From: Amycolatopsis balhimycina FH 1894
Lineage (GTDB): Bacteria; Actinomycetota; Actinomycetes; Mycobacteriales; Pseudonocardiaceae
Direction: 5' to 3'
DNA: 64,000 bases
Assembly: GCF_000384295.1 (NCBI RefSeq)
Contig: NZ_KB913037.1
Span: forward strand, 2,089,975 to 2,153,974
Shown one piece after another: positions 12,854 through 21,469 of the stretch. The notes below the pieces were generated by a model, which was given only the letters and a program-made list of their open reading frames with translations, had not been told where the DNA came from and searched no databases. A program made the translations under genes and the position numbers. Positions within the stretch are counted from its first letter, which is position 1. Each line of letters starts with the position of its first letter.

Positions 12854-13434
12854 ATGGCGAGATACGGCCCGGAACACAAGGAAGCGACACGGCGCCGGAT
12901 GATCGAGACTGCTGGTCGCCGGTTCAAGAGTGACGGCATCGACGGCTCTGGCATCGCGACCCTGGTCGCAGATGCCGGCCTGACCAACGGTGCCTTCTAC
13001 GGTCACTTCGCCTCGAAGGACGACCTGGTCGCCTCGGTGGTGACCCAGCAGCTCGCGGACCAGGTCGGCGTCGTCAACTCTCTTCCCATGGGCCTCACAT
13101 CGATCGAGCCGTACCTCCGTGATTACCTGTCCCCCGCGCACCGCGACGCCTCGCCGGAGGCTGCCCCTCAGCTGCCCTGCTAGACGAGATCGGCCGGTGC
13201 GACGTGGCAGTCCGAGAGGCCTACACCGACGGTGCCAGCGCGATGATCCAGGCGATCGCGCGCCACCTCGAAGACGACGGCGATCCGCAACGAACCAACG
13301 AGCGCGCCATCGGGCTCTTCACTCTGCTCGTCGGCTCGCTCCAGGCCGCTCGCGCCGTCACCGACCCCGAGCTTTCCGACCGCATCCTCGAAGCGGCGTA
13401 TGCCAACGCCGTGACCCTGGCCACCGCCCCATGA
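12854..13434 (+). pseudogene. TetR-family regulator, single-base frameshift
   Basis: The N-terminal HTH (RRRMIETAGRRFKSDGIDGSGIATLVADAGLTNGAFYGHFASKDDL) is intact, and the fold ends in ARAVTDPELSDRILEAAY. At about 13160 one base is missing, causing an early stop at 13181-13183. Restoring it gives GCPSAALLDEIGRCDVAVREAY. If real, the shortened protein keeps the DNA-binding domain but lacks the ligand and dimer domain. It is probably the local repressor of the two hydrolase cassettes. Confidence 0.85.
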
Positions 13435-13487
13435 AGGCAGTGAACAACCAGAGGCCGTCAGCGCTGGTCACCGGCGCCAGCCGAGGA
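13431..13487 (+). pseudogene. N-terminal scrap of a short-chain dehydrogenase
   Basis: An ATG overlapping the TetR stop (ATGA) reads MKAVNNQRPSALVTGASRG, the SDR Rossmann start. It then runs directly into unrelated sequence (ASHE). Only 19 codons survive. Confidence 0.6.
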
Positions 13488-13494
13488 GCTAGCC

Positions 13495-13580
13495 ATGAAT
13501 GACAACAACGAACTCGTCATCACGTCGTACGCCCAAGCCCCGGCCCGCAAGGTCACCGTGGGCGACACGGCCTTCACGGC
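13495..13580 (+). pseudogene. N-terminal scrap of an alpha/beta hydrolase
   Basis: MNDNNELVITSYAQ followed by ARKVTVGDTAFT resembles the opening of local alpha/beta hydrolases (a VTVGDTAFxYRELG-type start). It switches to unrelated sequence before the nucleophile domain. It is in frame with the epoxide-hydrolase-like gene downstream, so a fused N-terminus could be made. Confidence 0.5.
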
Positions 13581-13647
13581 AGCCCCCTTCACGCGATCTT
13601 CACGGAATCACTCGTCTAGGGGCGCCACCACGATCCAGGAGAAGCCC

Positions 13648-14553
13648 ATGCCCGAAGACCGCACCCGCAACCTGGCGGGCCGACTGAGCGAGTCGGCCGA
13701 GCGCCACCCCGACTACAGCCCGAACACTGGCGTCACGCGCGAGAGCGTGTCAACGGCGGCGGGCCACCTCTCATATCTGATAGCTGGTCCCGATTCCGGT
13801 CCGCTAGTCGTGCTGGTTCACGGGTGGCCGGCCCCGGCCCTGACATGGGGACCACAGATCGACGCGCTATCCGCCGCGGGCTATCGGGTGGCGGCCCCGG
13901 ACATGCGCGGGTACGGCAGCTCCTCCAAGCCGGATAACGCGGACGCATACGCTCAACGGCACTTGGTCGCGGATATGCGTTCGCTCATCGAATATTTGGG
14001 TCATGAGTCGGCAATCTGGGTCGGTCACGATTGGGGTGCCGCGACAGTGTGGGGGCTCGCCGCGCACCATCCAGAGCTCTGCCAAGGTGTCGTAGCGGCC
14101 TGCGTTCCCTATCGCTCGCTGGAGCGCGGCTACACCGAGATGCTGAACCTGGTCGACCGTGACCTGTACCCCGAAGCCACGATGCCGCACGCGCAGTTCG
14201 ACTACATGGCTTACTACGAGCAGAACGCCGCGGGTGTGACGTCGCTGTTCGACCGACACACCGAGCAGGTGGTTCGGCTACTGTTCCGCCGAGGCGACGC
14301 CGCCGAGGTCGGCCAGCCGGCCTTCACCGCGTTCATCACCGTCGCGGGCGGATGGTTCGGCGGCGGTGAGAACGTGCCCGACGTGCCGCGCGACAGCGAT
14401 GTCCTCCCCGATGACCTCTACCGCCAGCTCGTCGACTCGCTCTCGGCTAGTGGCTTCTCCGGCCCGACGAGCTACTACCTCAACCAGGTCGACAATCGCC
14501 AGTACAGCGATACTTCCGGCCAGCAACTCATTTCCCGAGTTGATCGGTTATAG
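13648..14553 (+). pseudogene. epoxide-hydrolase-like alpha/beta hydrolase, 3'-truncated
   Basis: The ATG at 13648 follows AGGAGAAGCCC. VLVHGWPAPALTWGPQI, PDMRGYGSS and the nucleophile elbow GHDWGAATVWG (Asp nucleophile) are typical of soluble epoxide hydrolases, as is the cap region. The protein ends soon after SYYLNQVDNRQYSDT, where the family normally has a further 60-90 residues carrying the catalytic His. The tail SGQQLISRVDRL is not from this family. The break coincides with the start of the retroelement-like sequence, so insertion probably truncated it. Confidence 0.75.
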
Positions 14554-14983
14554 AGCGCCACGCTCCGGCAACACCATCCGCAGGTCACCGGGCCGGGGAG
14601 GGCCTCACCAGTTCCCGCCGTCACTATCTGAACGTTCCGCGCCCCATACGCCGGGGAGTCCTTCGACGCCTGCACATCCAGGTCTTCAGCGTCTTCCATG
14701 GCCTTCACCCTGTTAACGGGGGCTCGGCACTCCCTACACCCCACCCGAAGGGCGGGACCTCTAACGACGCCGCAGGCTTCGCGTGATGCTATGGACCCCT
14801 CAGTTGCTCCCCCAACAAGGGCATTCGACACTGGGCTTCGACCCCGCAGGTTTCCCCACAAAACCGCCAGTCTGCTACCGGGCCTCCTGACAGCTACCCG
14901 GACCGGACTCACACCGGCAAGCGACGACGAGCTGACAACCAAAGATCACCTACACCAAGCCACCTCCAGTTTGCTGGTCGCGC
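14525..14983 (-). other. structured non-coding remnant, possibly the 5' part of a group II intron
   Basis: Read on the minus strand, this 450-base stretch has many short complementary segments and phrases such as GTGTGAGTCCGGTCC, GGGGAAACCTGCGGGG and CCCGCCCTTCGGGTGGGG (a UUCG-type hairpin). It has no convincing protein frame. The style is that of a folded catalytic or regulatory RNA, and group II intron domain I is my best guess. It begins where the epoxide hydrolase is cut off and ends at an IS1380 terminus. No reverse transcriptase is present. Confidence 0.35.
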
Positions 14984-14999
14984 GCAAGATCGAGGCTAA
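14984..14999. repeat. solitary IS1380-type terminal sequence
   Basis: GCAAGATCGAGGCTAA is identical to the right terminal repeat of the complete IS1380 element (34333-34348). No transposase lies next to it, so it is a scar or a deleted copy. Confidence 0.6.
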
Positions 15000-15159
15000 A
15001 AGATCTTGCATTCGGAAGAAATGTCGTCAGACATAGAAGGCTCAACGTCAAGGCGAGGACGCGTTTCGACGACCGCTGAAGTGTGAATCTCACTGTTCGA
15101 GTCCCTTATTCTGCTGGGATATGAAGGGTGGCGTCGGCGGGCCGCCAGAAGCCGGACCT

Positions 15160-16656
15160 TTAGCGCTGCAGTGTCAGCACGCCCGGCCGGTAGGGCAGGA
15201 TGCCGTAGTCCATGCCGTCGGTGCTGGGGTCGCGCCCCTGGTAGAGGAACTGGAGGTTGCAGGGGTCGATGGTCTTGGTCTGGTCGGGGTTGGTGCGGAC
15301 CAGATCGCCGTGGCTGATGTCGTTGGTCCAGGTGGCGCCGCTGTTGGCCTTGCCGGCGAAGGGGTTGCTCTGGGTGTCGGCCTGCGGTGTCCACGTGCCG
15401 TCCAGGCTGGTGGCGGTGAACGAGCGGAAGAAGCGGCCGCGCCAGTCCTGTGCCTCGACGATCATGAGGTACTGGTTCTGGCCCTGCACCTTGTAGACCT
15501 CCGGCGCCTCGAACAGATTGGCCGCCGTGTCGCTCATGATCTTCGTGTACGACGAGCCGAAGCTGCCCGGGAAGTTCCCGATGGGCATGCTGGCGCGGTA
15601 GATGCCGCCGTTGTCGTCGGCGAAGAACTGGTACATGTTCGTGTTGTCCCCGATGAGGGTCACGTCGAGGGGGCCCCCAATCGGGAGGGTGCCCGTGAAC
15701 AGCTCCTGCTGCGCGGACCAGCCGTTGGGGTTGGTGGGGTCGCTCGAGGTGCGGTAGGAGAAGGTGTATGGCCAACCCCCATTGTAGGCGAGCACCCAGG
15801 TGTTCTTCGGGGCGAAGTAGAACAGCGTCGGCGCGATGCCATCGAAGGGAATCGTGTTCTGGGTGGCGGTGGCCATGTCGGACCAGTTCGCGAAGGGGCT
15901 GAAGGTCGTCAATCCCCAGCGCCCCTGATCACCGGTGAGGGTGTTGTGCGTTGTGGCGTAGACGATGTGCTGTCCGTTGTAGACGACGTTGGTGAAGTCC
16001 TTGAGCGAGACCCACTCCGCCTTCGGGGTTGCCAGCGGGCCGGTCGATGTCCAGTGGTACGTCGACGGCAGCGTGCAGGTGTCGGTGCTGCCCTCGCCGA
16101 CCTTGACGAGCTGCCACTGCTGGTTGCTGCCGCCCCAGTCGCTGTACTGCACGACGTTGCCGCCGTCGTTGGTCGCCGCGTTCTGGACCTCGACCGCCTT
16201 GTTGCTGTTGCGGTTGATCAGCCGGACGTAGCCGCTGTCGGAGCCGGCCAACCGGAACTGCTGGTTGGCGCCACCGTGGTCGGTCCACTGGTGGATGGCA
16301 GCACCGTCGGCTGTCGACCAGCTGGACACGTCGATCACCTTGCCCGAGTGCCGCGCCTTGATCCGGTAGTAGCCGCCGCCGGAATCCACGAACTGGAACT
16401 GCTGGTTGTCGGCGTTGGTGCGGCTCCACTGGACGACGTCGGCGCCGTCGGCGGTGGAAAAGTTGTAGACGTCGAGGACCTTGCCACTGTTGCGATTCAC
16501 CAGCACATACCAGGCAGCGGTGTCCACAGTGGCAGCCGCCGCCGGCGTCGTGGCCACCGTGAGCAACCCGCCCACGAACGCCACGACGGCCGCAGCGGCC
16601 AACCCCGACCGCCACCGACGACGCCACCTCGCGGCGCGCGCAAACCCAACCGACAT
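15160..16656 (-). CDS. secreted GH62 alpha-L-arabinofuranosidase with N-terminal CBM13
   Basis: The ATG at 16656 follows AAAGGGAAGATGCT and matches the start of the neighbouring GH54 gene. The layout is a signal peptide (arginine-rich start, core about 18-42), CBM13 with three QQF/QQW repeats (about 45-185), then GH62 (about 195-498). [11 protein letters not shown] (Asp220), [10 protein letters not shown] (Asp331) and [10 protein letters not shown] (Glu383) correspond to the family's active-site trio. GH62 enzymes remove arabinose from arabinoxylan. The CBM13 DNA is about 99% identical to that of the GH54 gene. Confidence 0.93.
   Translation of the reverse strand: MSVGFARAARWRRRWRSGLAAAAVVAFVGGLLTVATTPAAAATVDTAAWYVLVNRNSGKVLDVYNFSTADGADVVQWSRTNADNQQFQFVDSGGGYYRIKARHSGKVIDVSSWSTADGAAIHQWTDHGGANQQFRLAGSDSGYVRLINRNSNKAVEVQNAATNDGGNVVQYSDWGGSNQQWQLVKVGEGSTDTCTLPSTYHWTSTGPLATPKAEWVSLKDFTNVVYNGQHIVYATTHNTLTGDQGRWGLTTFSPFANWSDMATATQNTIPFDGIAPTLFYFAPKNTWVLAYNGGWPYTFSYRTSSDPTNPNGWSAQQELFTGTLPIGGPLDVTLIGDNTNMYQFFADDNGGIYRASMPIGNFPGSFGSSYTKIMSDTAANLFEAPEVYKVQGQNQYLMIVEAQDWRGRFFRSFTATSLDGTWTPQADTQSNPFAGKANSGATWTNDISHGDLVRTNPDQTKTIDPCNLQFLYQGRDPSTDGMDYGILPYRPGVLTLQR
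16108..16533. repeat. CBM13-encoding repeat, copy 1
   Basis: 426 bases match 17880-18305 with only about four differences. The repeat covers the CBM13 module and the mature N-terminus. Confidence 0.9.
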
Positions 16657-16828
16657 AGCATCTTCCCTTTCATCAATGGGGATCGCCGACATGAGACGGG
16701 CCGCATCGGCGCATGCCGACGACACCCGCGCACGGACAACTGCGCGGAAGGGGTCAGGCACGTCCGCGCCCGCCCCCTTCCGCGTGGTTCAACCTGCGCA
16801 GGGTTCATCGGCACATCTGGGCGAAGCG

Positions 16829-16854
16829 GTGCCGCCGCCTTGGAGCGGCGGCAC
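16829..16854 (-). terminator. hairpin downstream of the GH54 gene
   Basis: GTGCCGCCGC (16829-16838) and GCGGCGGCAC (16845-16854) form a perfect 10-bp stem with a 6-nt loop, starting 36 bases after the GH54 stop. This suggests GH54 and GH62 are mostly separate transcripts. Confidence 0.7.
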
Positions 16855-16889
16855 CACTTGTACCCGTCAGGCCGGCGGCCGGGTCCGGT

Positions 16890-18428
16890 TCATCGGTAGC
16901 CGGCGGCGGCGATGCTCGCCTGGACCGCGTTTTCGGTCGCATCCGACGGGTAGCCCGAGACGATGGCACCCTCGTAGAACGTGCCCGCGCTATCGTTGAT
17001 ATTGCCTACTTCGGGTGAGCAGCAGTCGCCGCCACTGCCCAAGACGATGGCGCCTTGCTTCTTCATCGGGCTGTATACGTTGGGCTCGTCGGGAAGCGCG
17101 CCGTCCCATAGGGTGTTCAGGCTTCCGGCCTGGGCATTGCTGCCCTTGATCGCGAATCGCGACGTCCCGTTGTTCTTGAGTGTCGCCGTGACGAACTTGC
17201 TGGGGAACGCCTGCTGGTTCGGGTTCCACGTGCTGCTGCCACCGGGGAACAGGCCCCATTCGAGGTCGGCCTGCACCCAGGGTCCGGTTCCGGAGCAGCC
17301 GCCGAACCAGCAGCTCGTCCCGAAGTAGATGGCGTCCATGGCACCTGGCCCGTCGGCCTTGCGGGTGGTTTCGCTGTTGCCGTAGTCGAAGCAGCAGCCG
17401 CTGTTGACGTGCGTACCGCTGGTGACCATGTACATGCCCTCGGGTTCGCTGCCTGTCGGGACACCCGTCAGGTGGCCGTCGCGCCAGTAGCTGGTCCCGG
17501 GGTTGATGTACAGCGAGTAGGCCTTGCTGCCACCGACCGTCAGCGATTCTGTGGTCGCTGCGGCAGGGCGGCTCTGTGGTGAGCCTGGGACCACGCTGGA
17601 ACCCTGGTACCACAGGTCGTTGCCACGCCCGGACTGATCGAACAGGACCGTGATGACACACGTGGTGTTTGCGCAGAAAGAGTCCTGGGCCGCCGCGTCG
17701 GCGACGCCGCCAGGGGTCAGTACGCCGATGTTGCGGGTTGTGTTGTCTGAGCGTCTGACCTGATACAGGTCTCCGTTGTAGGCGCTGTAGAGGGCGCGCG
17801 TTGTGCTGTGCGCCGCCACGCAGGGCGTACCACCTGCGCCGTAGATGTCACACGGGCCGGAGCCCCCGTCGACGCGGACGAGTTGCCACTGCTGGTTGCT
17901 GCCGCCCCAGTCGCTGTACTGCACGACGTTGCCGCCGTCGTTGGTCGCCGCGTTCTGGACCTCGACCGCCTTGTTGCTGTTGCGGTTGATCAGCCGGACG
18001 TAGCCGCTGTCGGAGTCGGCCAACCGGAACTGCTGGTTGGCGCCACCGTGGTCGGTCCACTGGTGGATGGCAGCACCGTCGGCTGTCGACCAGCTGGACA
18101 CGTCGATCACCTTGCCCGAGTGCCGCGCCTTGATCCGGTAGTAGCCGCCGCCGGAATCCACGAACTGGAACTGCTGGTTGTCGGCGTTGGTGCGGCTCCA
18201 CTGGACGACGTCGGCGCCGTCGGCGGTGGAAAAGTTGTAGACGTCGAGGGCCTTGCCACTGTTGCGGTTCACCAGCACATACCAGGCAGCGGTGTCCACA
18301 GTGGCGGCCAACGCCGACGTGGGGACCCCCATGAGCAGCCCGCCCGCAATCACGACAGCTACCGCAGCAGCCAACCCCGACCGCCACCGACGACGCCACC
18401 TCGCGGTCCGCGCAAACCCAACCGGCAT
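16890..18428 (-). CDS. secreted GH54-type alpha-L-arabinofuranosidase with N-terminal CBM13
   Basis: A 512-residue protein: signal peptide, CBM13 (about 45-185), then an ArabFuran-catal domain. VQADLEWGLFPGG places the nucleophile at Glu390. LGSGGDCCSPEVGNINDSAGTFYEGAIVSGYP places the acid/base at about Asp468, by analogy with fungal AbfB. Paired cysteines (CCFDYG, CWFGGC) are typical. The C-terminal AbfB arabinose-binding domain of fungal enzymes is absent, and the N-terminal CBM13 replaces it. It acts with GH62 in releasing arabinose. A LacI-type operator lies upstream. Confidence 0.93.
   Translation of the reverse strand: MPVGFARTARWRRRWRSGLAAAVAVVIAGGLLMGVPTSALAATVDTAAWYVLVNRNSGKALDVYNFSTADGADVVQWSRTNADNQQFQFVDSGGGYYRIKARHSGKVIDVSSWSTADGAAIHQWTDHGGANQQFRLADSDSGYVRLINRNSNKAVEVQNAATNDGGNVVQYSDWGGSNQQWQLVRVDGGSGPCDIYGAGGTPCVAAHSTTRALYSAYNGDLYQVRRSDNTTRNIGVLTPGGVADAAAQDSFCANTTCVITVLFDQSGRGNDLWYQGSSVVPGSPQSRPAAATTESLTVGGSKAYSLYINPGTSYWRDGHLTGVPTGSEPEGMYMVTSGTHVNSGCCFDYGNSETTRKADGPGAMDAIYFGTSCWFGGCSGTGPWVQADLEWGLFPGGSSTWNPNQQAFPSKFVTATLKNNGTSRFAIKGSNAQAGSLNTLWDGALPDEPNVYSPMKKQGAIVLGSGGDCCSPEVGNINDSAGTFYEGAIVSGYPSDATENAVQASIAAAGYR
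17880..18305. repeat. CBM13-encoding repeat, copy 2
   Basis: Near-identical to 16108-16533 in the same orientation, 1772 bases apart. Synonymous sites are also conserved, which indicates recent duplication or gene conversion. Confidence 0.9.
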
Positions 18429-18470
18429 AGAGCATCTTCCCTTTCATCAACGGCACCGTCGACAAGCGGA

Positions 18471-18486
18471 ATGTTAGCGTTAACAT
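18471..18486. promoter_or_regulatory. LacI-family operator
   Basis: ATGTTAGCGTTAACAT is a near-perfect palindrome of the TGTTAGCGCTAACA kind used by actinobacterial LacI repressors of glycosidase genes. It lies 43-58 bases upstream of the GH54 start. No LacI gene is in the window. Confidence 0.7.
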
Positions 18487-18671
18487 TTTCGAGGACGATC
18501 CGGGCAGAAAATTTGAGGGGTATAGGTGTCAGGTAGCCAACGGCGGTGTGACTGAACGCACCATTGGACTCTGAACGATGACATCGGCCGCGTCAAGATG
18601 TAACGGGAAGGTTTTCGCAGGAAATCGTCGATGAGACGCTGGGGCTCGCCGAGGCGGCGGCCGTCAAACTA

Positions 18672-18696
18672 AGTGGTCGGTTTCGGAAGTTCTTCG
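18672..18696. repeat. IS630 terminal inverted repeat, left
   Basis: AGTGGTCGGTTTCGGAAGTT and following bases pair with the right end, with two or three mismatches. Confidence 0.8.
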
Positions 18697-18703
18697 TGGG
18701 TGG

Positions 18704-19303
18704 TCATGCTGCGTGTGGGAGTTCGGTGGGGATGTCTTGGCGTTCGTGGTCGCTGATCCTGGTCAGCAGGTCGCGAAGGTCCCGGCGGGTGAACTTCCAC
18801 CGGAAGGGTTTGGCGGTCGCGTTGTAGCGCTGCTCGAACTCGGCGAGTCGTTGCTTGACCTCGTCCAGGTTCGTGAAGTCGTTGGGAGACACGACCTTGC
18901 GTTGCACCACCGAGAAGAAGATCTCCACCTGATTTAGCCAGGATGCGTGGATGGGGGTGTGCACCATGACCGCGTTGGGGAACCGTGCGGTCAGCCGATC
19001 GATCGCGGCCTGGCCGCGGTGGGAGGACCCGTTGTCGACCACCCAGAACACCCGCTTCGCCGAGGCATACGGCTCGACGGTCATGACCTGCTCGACCAGC
19101 GCCATGAACGGCACGATCCCGGTCGAGGGCGCGCACCGCCCGAACACCCGCGCCTGGTGCACGTCGTAGGCGGCCAGATACGCCACCGCGCCACCCCGCT
19201 CGTACTCGTGGTTGACCCGCATCATCCGCGCCCGCCCCGGCGCCAGGGTGGGATGGCAGCGGCAGCGGGCCTGGATCGAGGTCTTCTCATCACTGGAGAT
19301 CAC
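18704..19303 (-). CDS. IS630 transposase, DDE domain (orfB)
   Basis: This frame carries the catalytic DDE set: ISSDEKTSIQ (first Asp), FWVVDNGSSHRG (second Asp) and HASWLNQVEIFFS (Glu). The apparent GTG start at 19303 overlaps the orfA TGA, and the upstream codons of this frame (GRRLGPDEFV) are also homologous. A -1 frameshift from orfA would therefore give one full-length transposase. It is either programmed or a mutation. Confidence 0.88.
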   Translation of the reverse strand: MISSDEKTSIQARCRCHPTLAPGRARMMRVNHEYERGGAVAYLAAYDVHQARVFGRCAPSTGIVPFMALVEQVMTVEPYASAKRVFWVVDNGSSHRGQAAIDRLTARFPNAVMVHTPIHASWLNQVEIFFSVVQRKVVSPNDFTNLDEVKQRLAEFEQRYNATAKPFRWKFTRRDLRDLLTRISDHERQDIPTELPHAA

Positions 19304-19866
19304 GAACTCATCCGGCCCCAGCCTCCGGCCGTCCAGCGGCGTTCGTAGAGGTCCAGCACCCGCCCGGCCTTCGCCGTGAAGTCCGGATCACGCGGAAACA
19401 GCCAGGACCGGTACTGCCAGGGTTTGATCGCCTCCCGAGCCAGCCACCGCCACACCGTCGAGACCGACATCGCCTCCGCGATGCCCTGACCCACCGCCTC
19501 CCGGGCCAGTTCCGGACACGACCACCGCGACAACGCCACCCCCACACGGGCCGGCAACTGACACGCCAGTGCCTTGACCTGAGCGACCTGCACCGGCGTG
19601 AACCGCGACGGCCGCCCCGACCGGGGAAGATCCACCAGCCCCGCCAACCCCAGTTCCGCGAACCGGCCACGCCAGGTCCGGACCGTGTCCACGCTGACCC
19701 CCACCGCTGCTGCGATCGCCGTGTTGGACCACCGGCGGGCGGCCAGCAGCACGATCTGCGCCCTAACCTTGTCCCGATACGGCGTCTTCTGCCCCCGGGA
19801 ACGACGGGTCAGCACCCGCCGTATCGCGCCGGTCACCGTCACTGGACAGGCCTGGACCACGGGCAT
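19300..19866 (-). CDS. IS630 transposase, helix-turn-helix domain (orfA)
   Basis: The N-terminal half has RRWSNTAIAAAVGVSVDTVRTWRGRFAELGLAGL (HTH) and a second HTH-like segment (SRWSCPELAREAV..MSVSTVWRWLAREAIKPW), with PRDPDF marking the usual IS630 linker. It stops at 19300 inside the conserved GPDEF region. Its continuation is orfB in the -1 frame. Confidence 0.88.
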   Translation of the reverse strand: MPVVQACPVTVTGAIRRVLTRRSRGQKTPYRDKVRAQIVLLAARRWSNTAIAAAVGVSVDTVRTWRGRFAELGLAGLVDLPRSGRPSRFTPVQVAQVKALACQLPARVGVALSRWSCPELAREAVGQGIAEAMSVSTVWRWLAREAIKPWQYRSWLFPRDPDFTAKAGRVLDLYERRWTAGGWGRMSS

Positions 19867-19930
19867 CGCAACACGGCTCGTTTCAAGATCGAGGAGTCAA
19901 GACGGGCGCCCAGGATGGCGGTGGGGCACG

Positions 19931-20263
19931 ATGTCGGTCATGGCCACCCCACCGGAGTCCACGAAGATCTCTGTCGGGCAACGGTTGCGTGCCCACGCCG
20001 CGACCCACTGGCCCCAGGCCGGTGAGCTGCAGTTCCGCTACCGGGGCGCGTTCGTCTACGTCGAGGCGCACCTGCCCGACGGGACAGTGCAACCCCTGAT
20101 CCGGCTCCGCTACGGCGGCTCAGCCCGGCACTGGGGCTTCGGGCTCTACCTGGCCAGCAGCAACCGCTACGAAAACCAGACCCTGCCCTCCGGATTCCCC
20201 AGCGGCAGCCCCGAAGAAGCCCTCGACTGCGCCTGCCGCCTCTACCTCGACAACCCCTACTGA
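19931..20263 (+). CDS. IS630 passenger gene, small protein of unknown function
   Basis: This reads divergently from the transposase but inside the terminal repeats. It encodes about 107-110 residues (ATG at 19931 or 19940) containing LQFRYRGAFVYVEAHLPDG, LIRLRYGGSARHWGFGLYLA and EEALDCACRLYLDNPY. The regular polar/aromatic pattern suggests a folded domain. I do not recognise a family. Because it lies within the inverted repeats it would move with the element. Confidence 0.7.
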   Translation: MSVMATPPESTKISVGQRLRAHAATHWPQAGELQFRYRGAFVYVEAHLPDGTVQPLIRLRYGGSARHWGFGLYLASSNRYENQTLPSGFPSGSPEEALDCACRLYLDNPY

Positions 20264-20282
20264 CCGGAGGGCGTCACGACCC

Positions 20283-20307
20283 CCGAAGAACTTCCGAAAC
20301 CAACCAC
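20283..20307. repeat. IS630 terminal inverted repeat, right
   Basis: CGAAGAACTTCCGAAACCAA is the inverse of the left end. A TA dinucleotide follows at 20308-20309. Confidence 0.8.
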
Positions 20308-20361
20308 TAAGTCCTGAAACACGGCATCACGCTGGAACCCGAACTGCCACTCACGACCGAG

Positions 20362-21468
20362 TCAGGTGAGCAGCTCGAGGATCGTCGCGTTGGCCGTGCC
20401 GCCGCCTTCGCACATCGCCTGGAGGCCGTAGCGCAGATTCTCGCCGCGCATCCGGGCCAGCAGGCACGTCATCAGGATCGCGCCCGAGCCGCCCAGCGGG
20501 TGGCCGACCGCGATCGCGCCGCCCAGCGGGTTGAGCCGGTCCGGGTCCGCGCCGGTCTCCTCGAGCCAGGCCAGCGGTACCGGCGCGAGCGCCTCGTTCA
20601 CCTCGAACACGCCGATGTCCGCAATGGACAGCCCGGCCTTGCGCAGGACCTTCTCCGTGGCCGGGATCGGGCCGAGCAGCATGGTGATCGGGTCCGCGCC
20701 GGAGACCGCCCCGCCGTGGTAGCGCGCGATCGGCGTGAGGCCGAGTTCGGCGGCCCGCTCGGAAGTCGTGATGAGCAGCGCGGCCGCGCCGTCGGAGATC
20801 TGGGACGCATTGCCCGCGTGGATGACGCCGCCGGGCTTGAACGACGGCTTCAGCCGCGCGAGGGTCTCCACCGACGTGCCACGGCGTAGCCCCTCGTCCG
20901 TGGTGAAGTCTGTGCCATCGACCTCGACCGGCACGACGTGGTCGTCGAACACGCCCGCGTCGATCGCCGCGGCGGCCTTCGCGTGTGAACCGGCGGCGAT
21001 CTCGTCGACCCGCTCGCGGGTGAACCCCCAGCGCTCGGCGATCAGCTCCGCCCCGACGCCCTGGTTGAACTCGAAGTTGTCGTAGCGGGCCAGCACCGCG
21101 GGGCCGTACGGCTGCCCCGTGGTCCGGCGCGAGCCGAGCGGCACCCGGCTCATCGTCTCCACGCCGCCGGCGACCACGAGATCGTACTGCCCCGCCATGG
21201 CCGCGTGCGCGGCCGAATCCACCGCCTGCTGGCTGGAGCCGCAGGCACGGTTGATCGTCACGCCCGGCACGTGCTCGGGCCAGCCCGCGGCGAGCACGGC
21301 GAACCGGCCGATGTTGCTCGACTGGTCGCCGATCTGCGTCACGCAGCCCCAGAGCACGTCGTCCACAGTTCCGGGATCGATGCCGGTGCGCTTCACCAGT
21401 GCGGTGAGCACGTGCGCCGACGGGTCGGCCGCGTGCACCCCGGACAGGGTGCCGTCGCGCTTGCCGAT
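20362..21468 (-). pseudogene. thiolase (acetyl-CoA acetyltransferase family), 5'-truncated
   Basis: The sequence runs from GKRDGTLSGVHAADPSAHVL through TINRACGSSQQAVDSA (catalytic Cys), VFEVNEALAPVPLAW, GGAIAVGHPLGGSGA (His) and MCEGGGTANATILELL (second Cys motif CEGGG). All catalytic residues are present. The first 11 or so codons of the family are missing, and homology begins exactly where a membrane-transporter fragment on the other strand begins. It could be expressed only from a new start, so it is probably non-functional. Confidence 0.85.
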
Positions 21469-21469
21469 G

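Larger units (their letters stand above)
18670..20309 (-). mobile_element. IS630-family insertion sequence
   Basis: About 25-bp imperfect terminal inverted repeats (18672-18696 and 20283-20307; core TTTCGGAAGTTCTTCG) are flanked by TA, the IS630 target. The element holds a two-frame transposase on the minus strand and a small divergent gene on the plus strand. The ends look intact. Confidence 0.85.

Noticed and set aside
14525..14983. Ribosomal RNA or tRNA fragment
   Set aside because: The sequence has structured phrases but none of the conserved rRNA blocks or a tRNA T-loop arrangement, so I left it as an unidentified RNA-like remnant.
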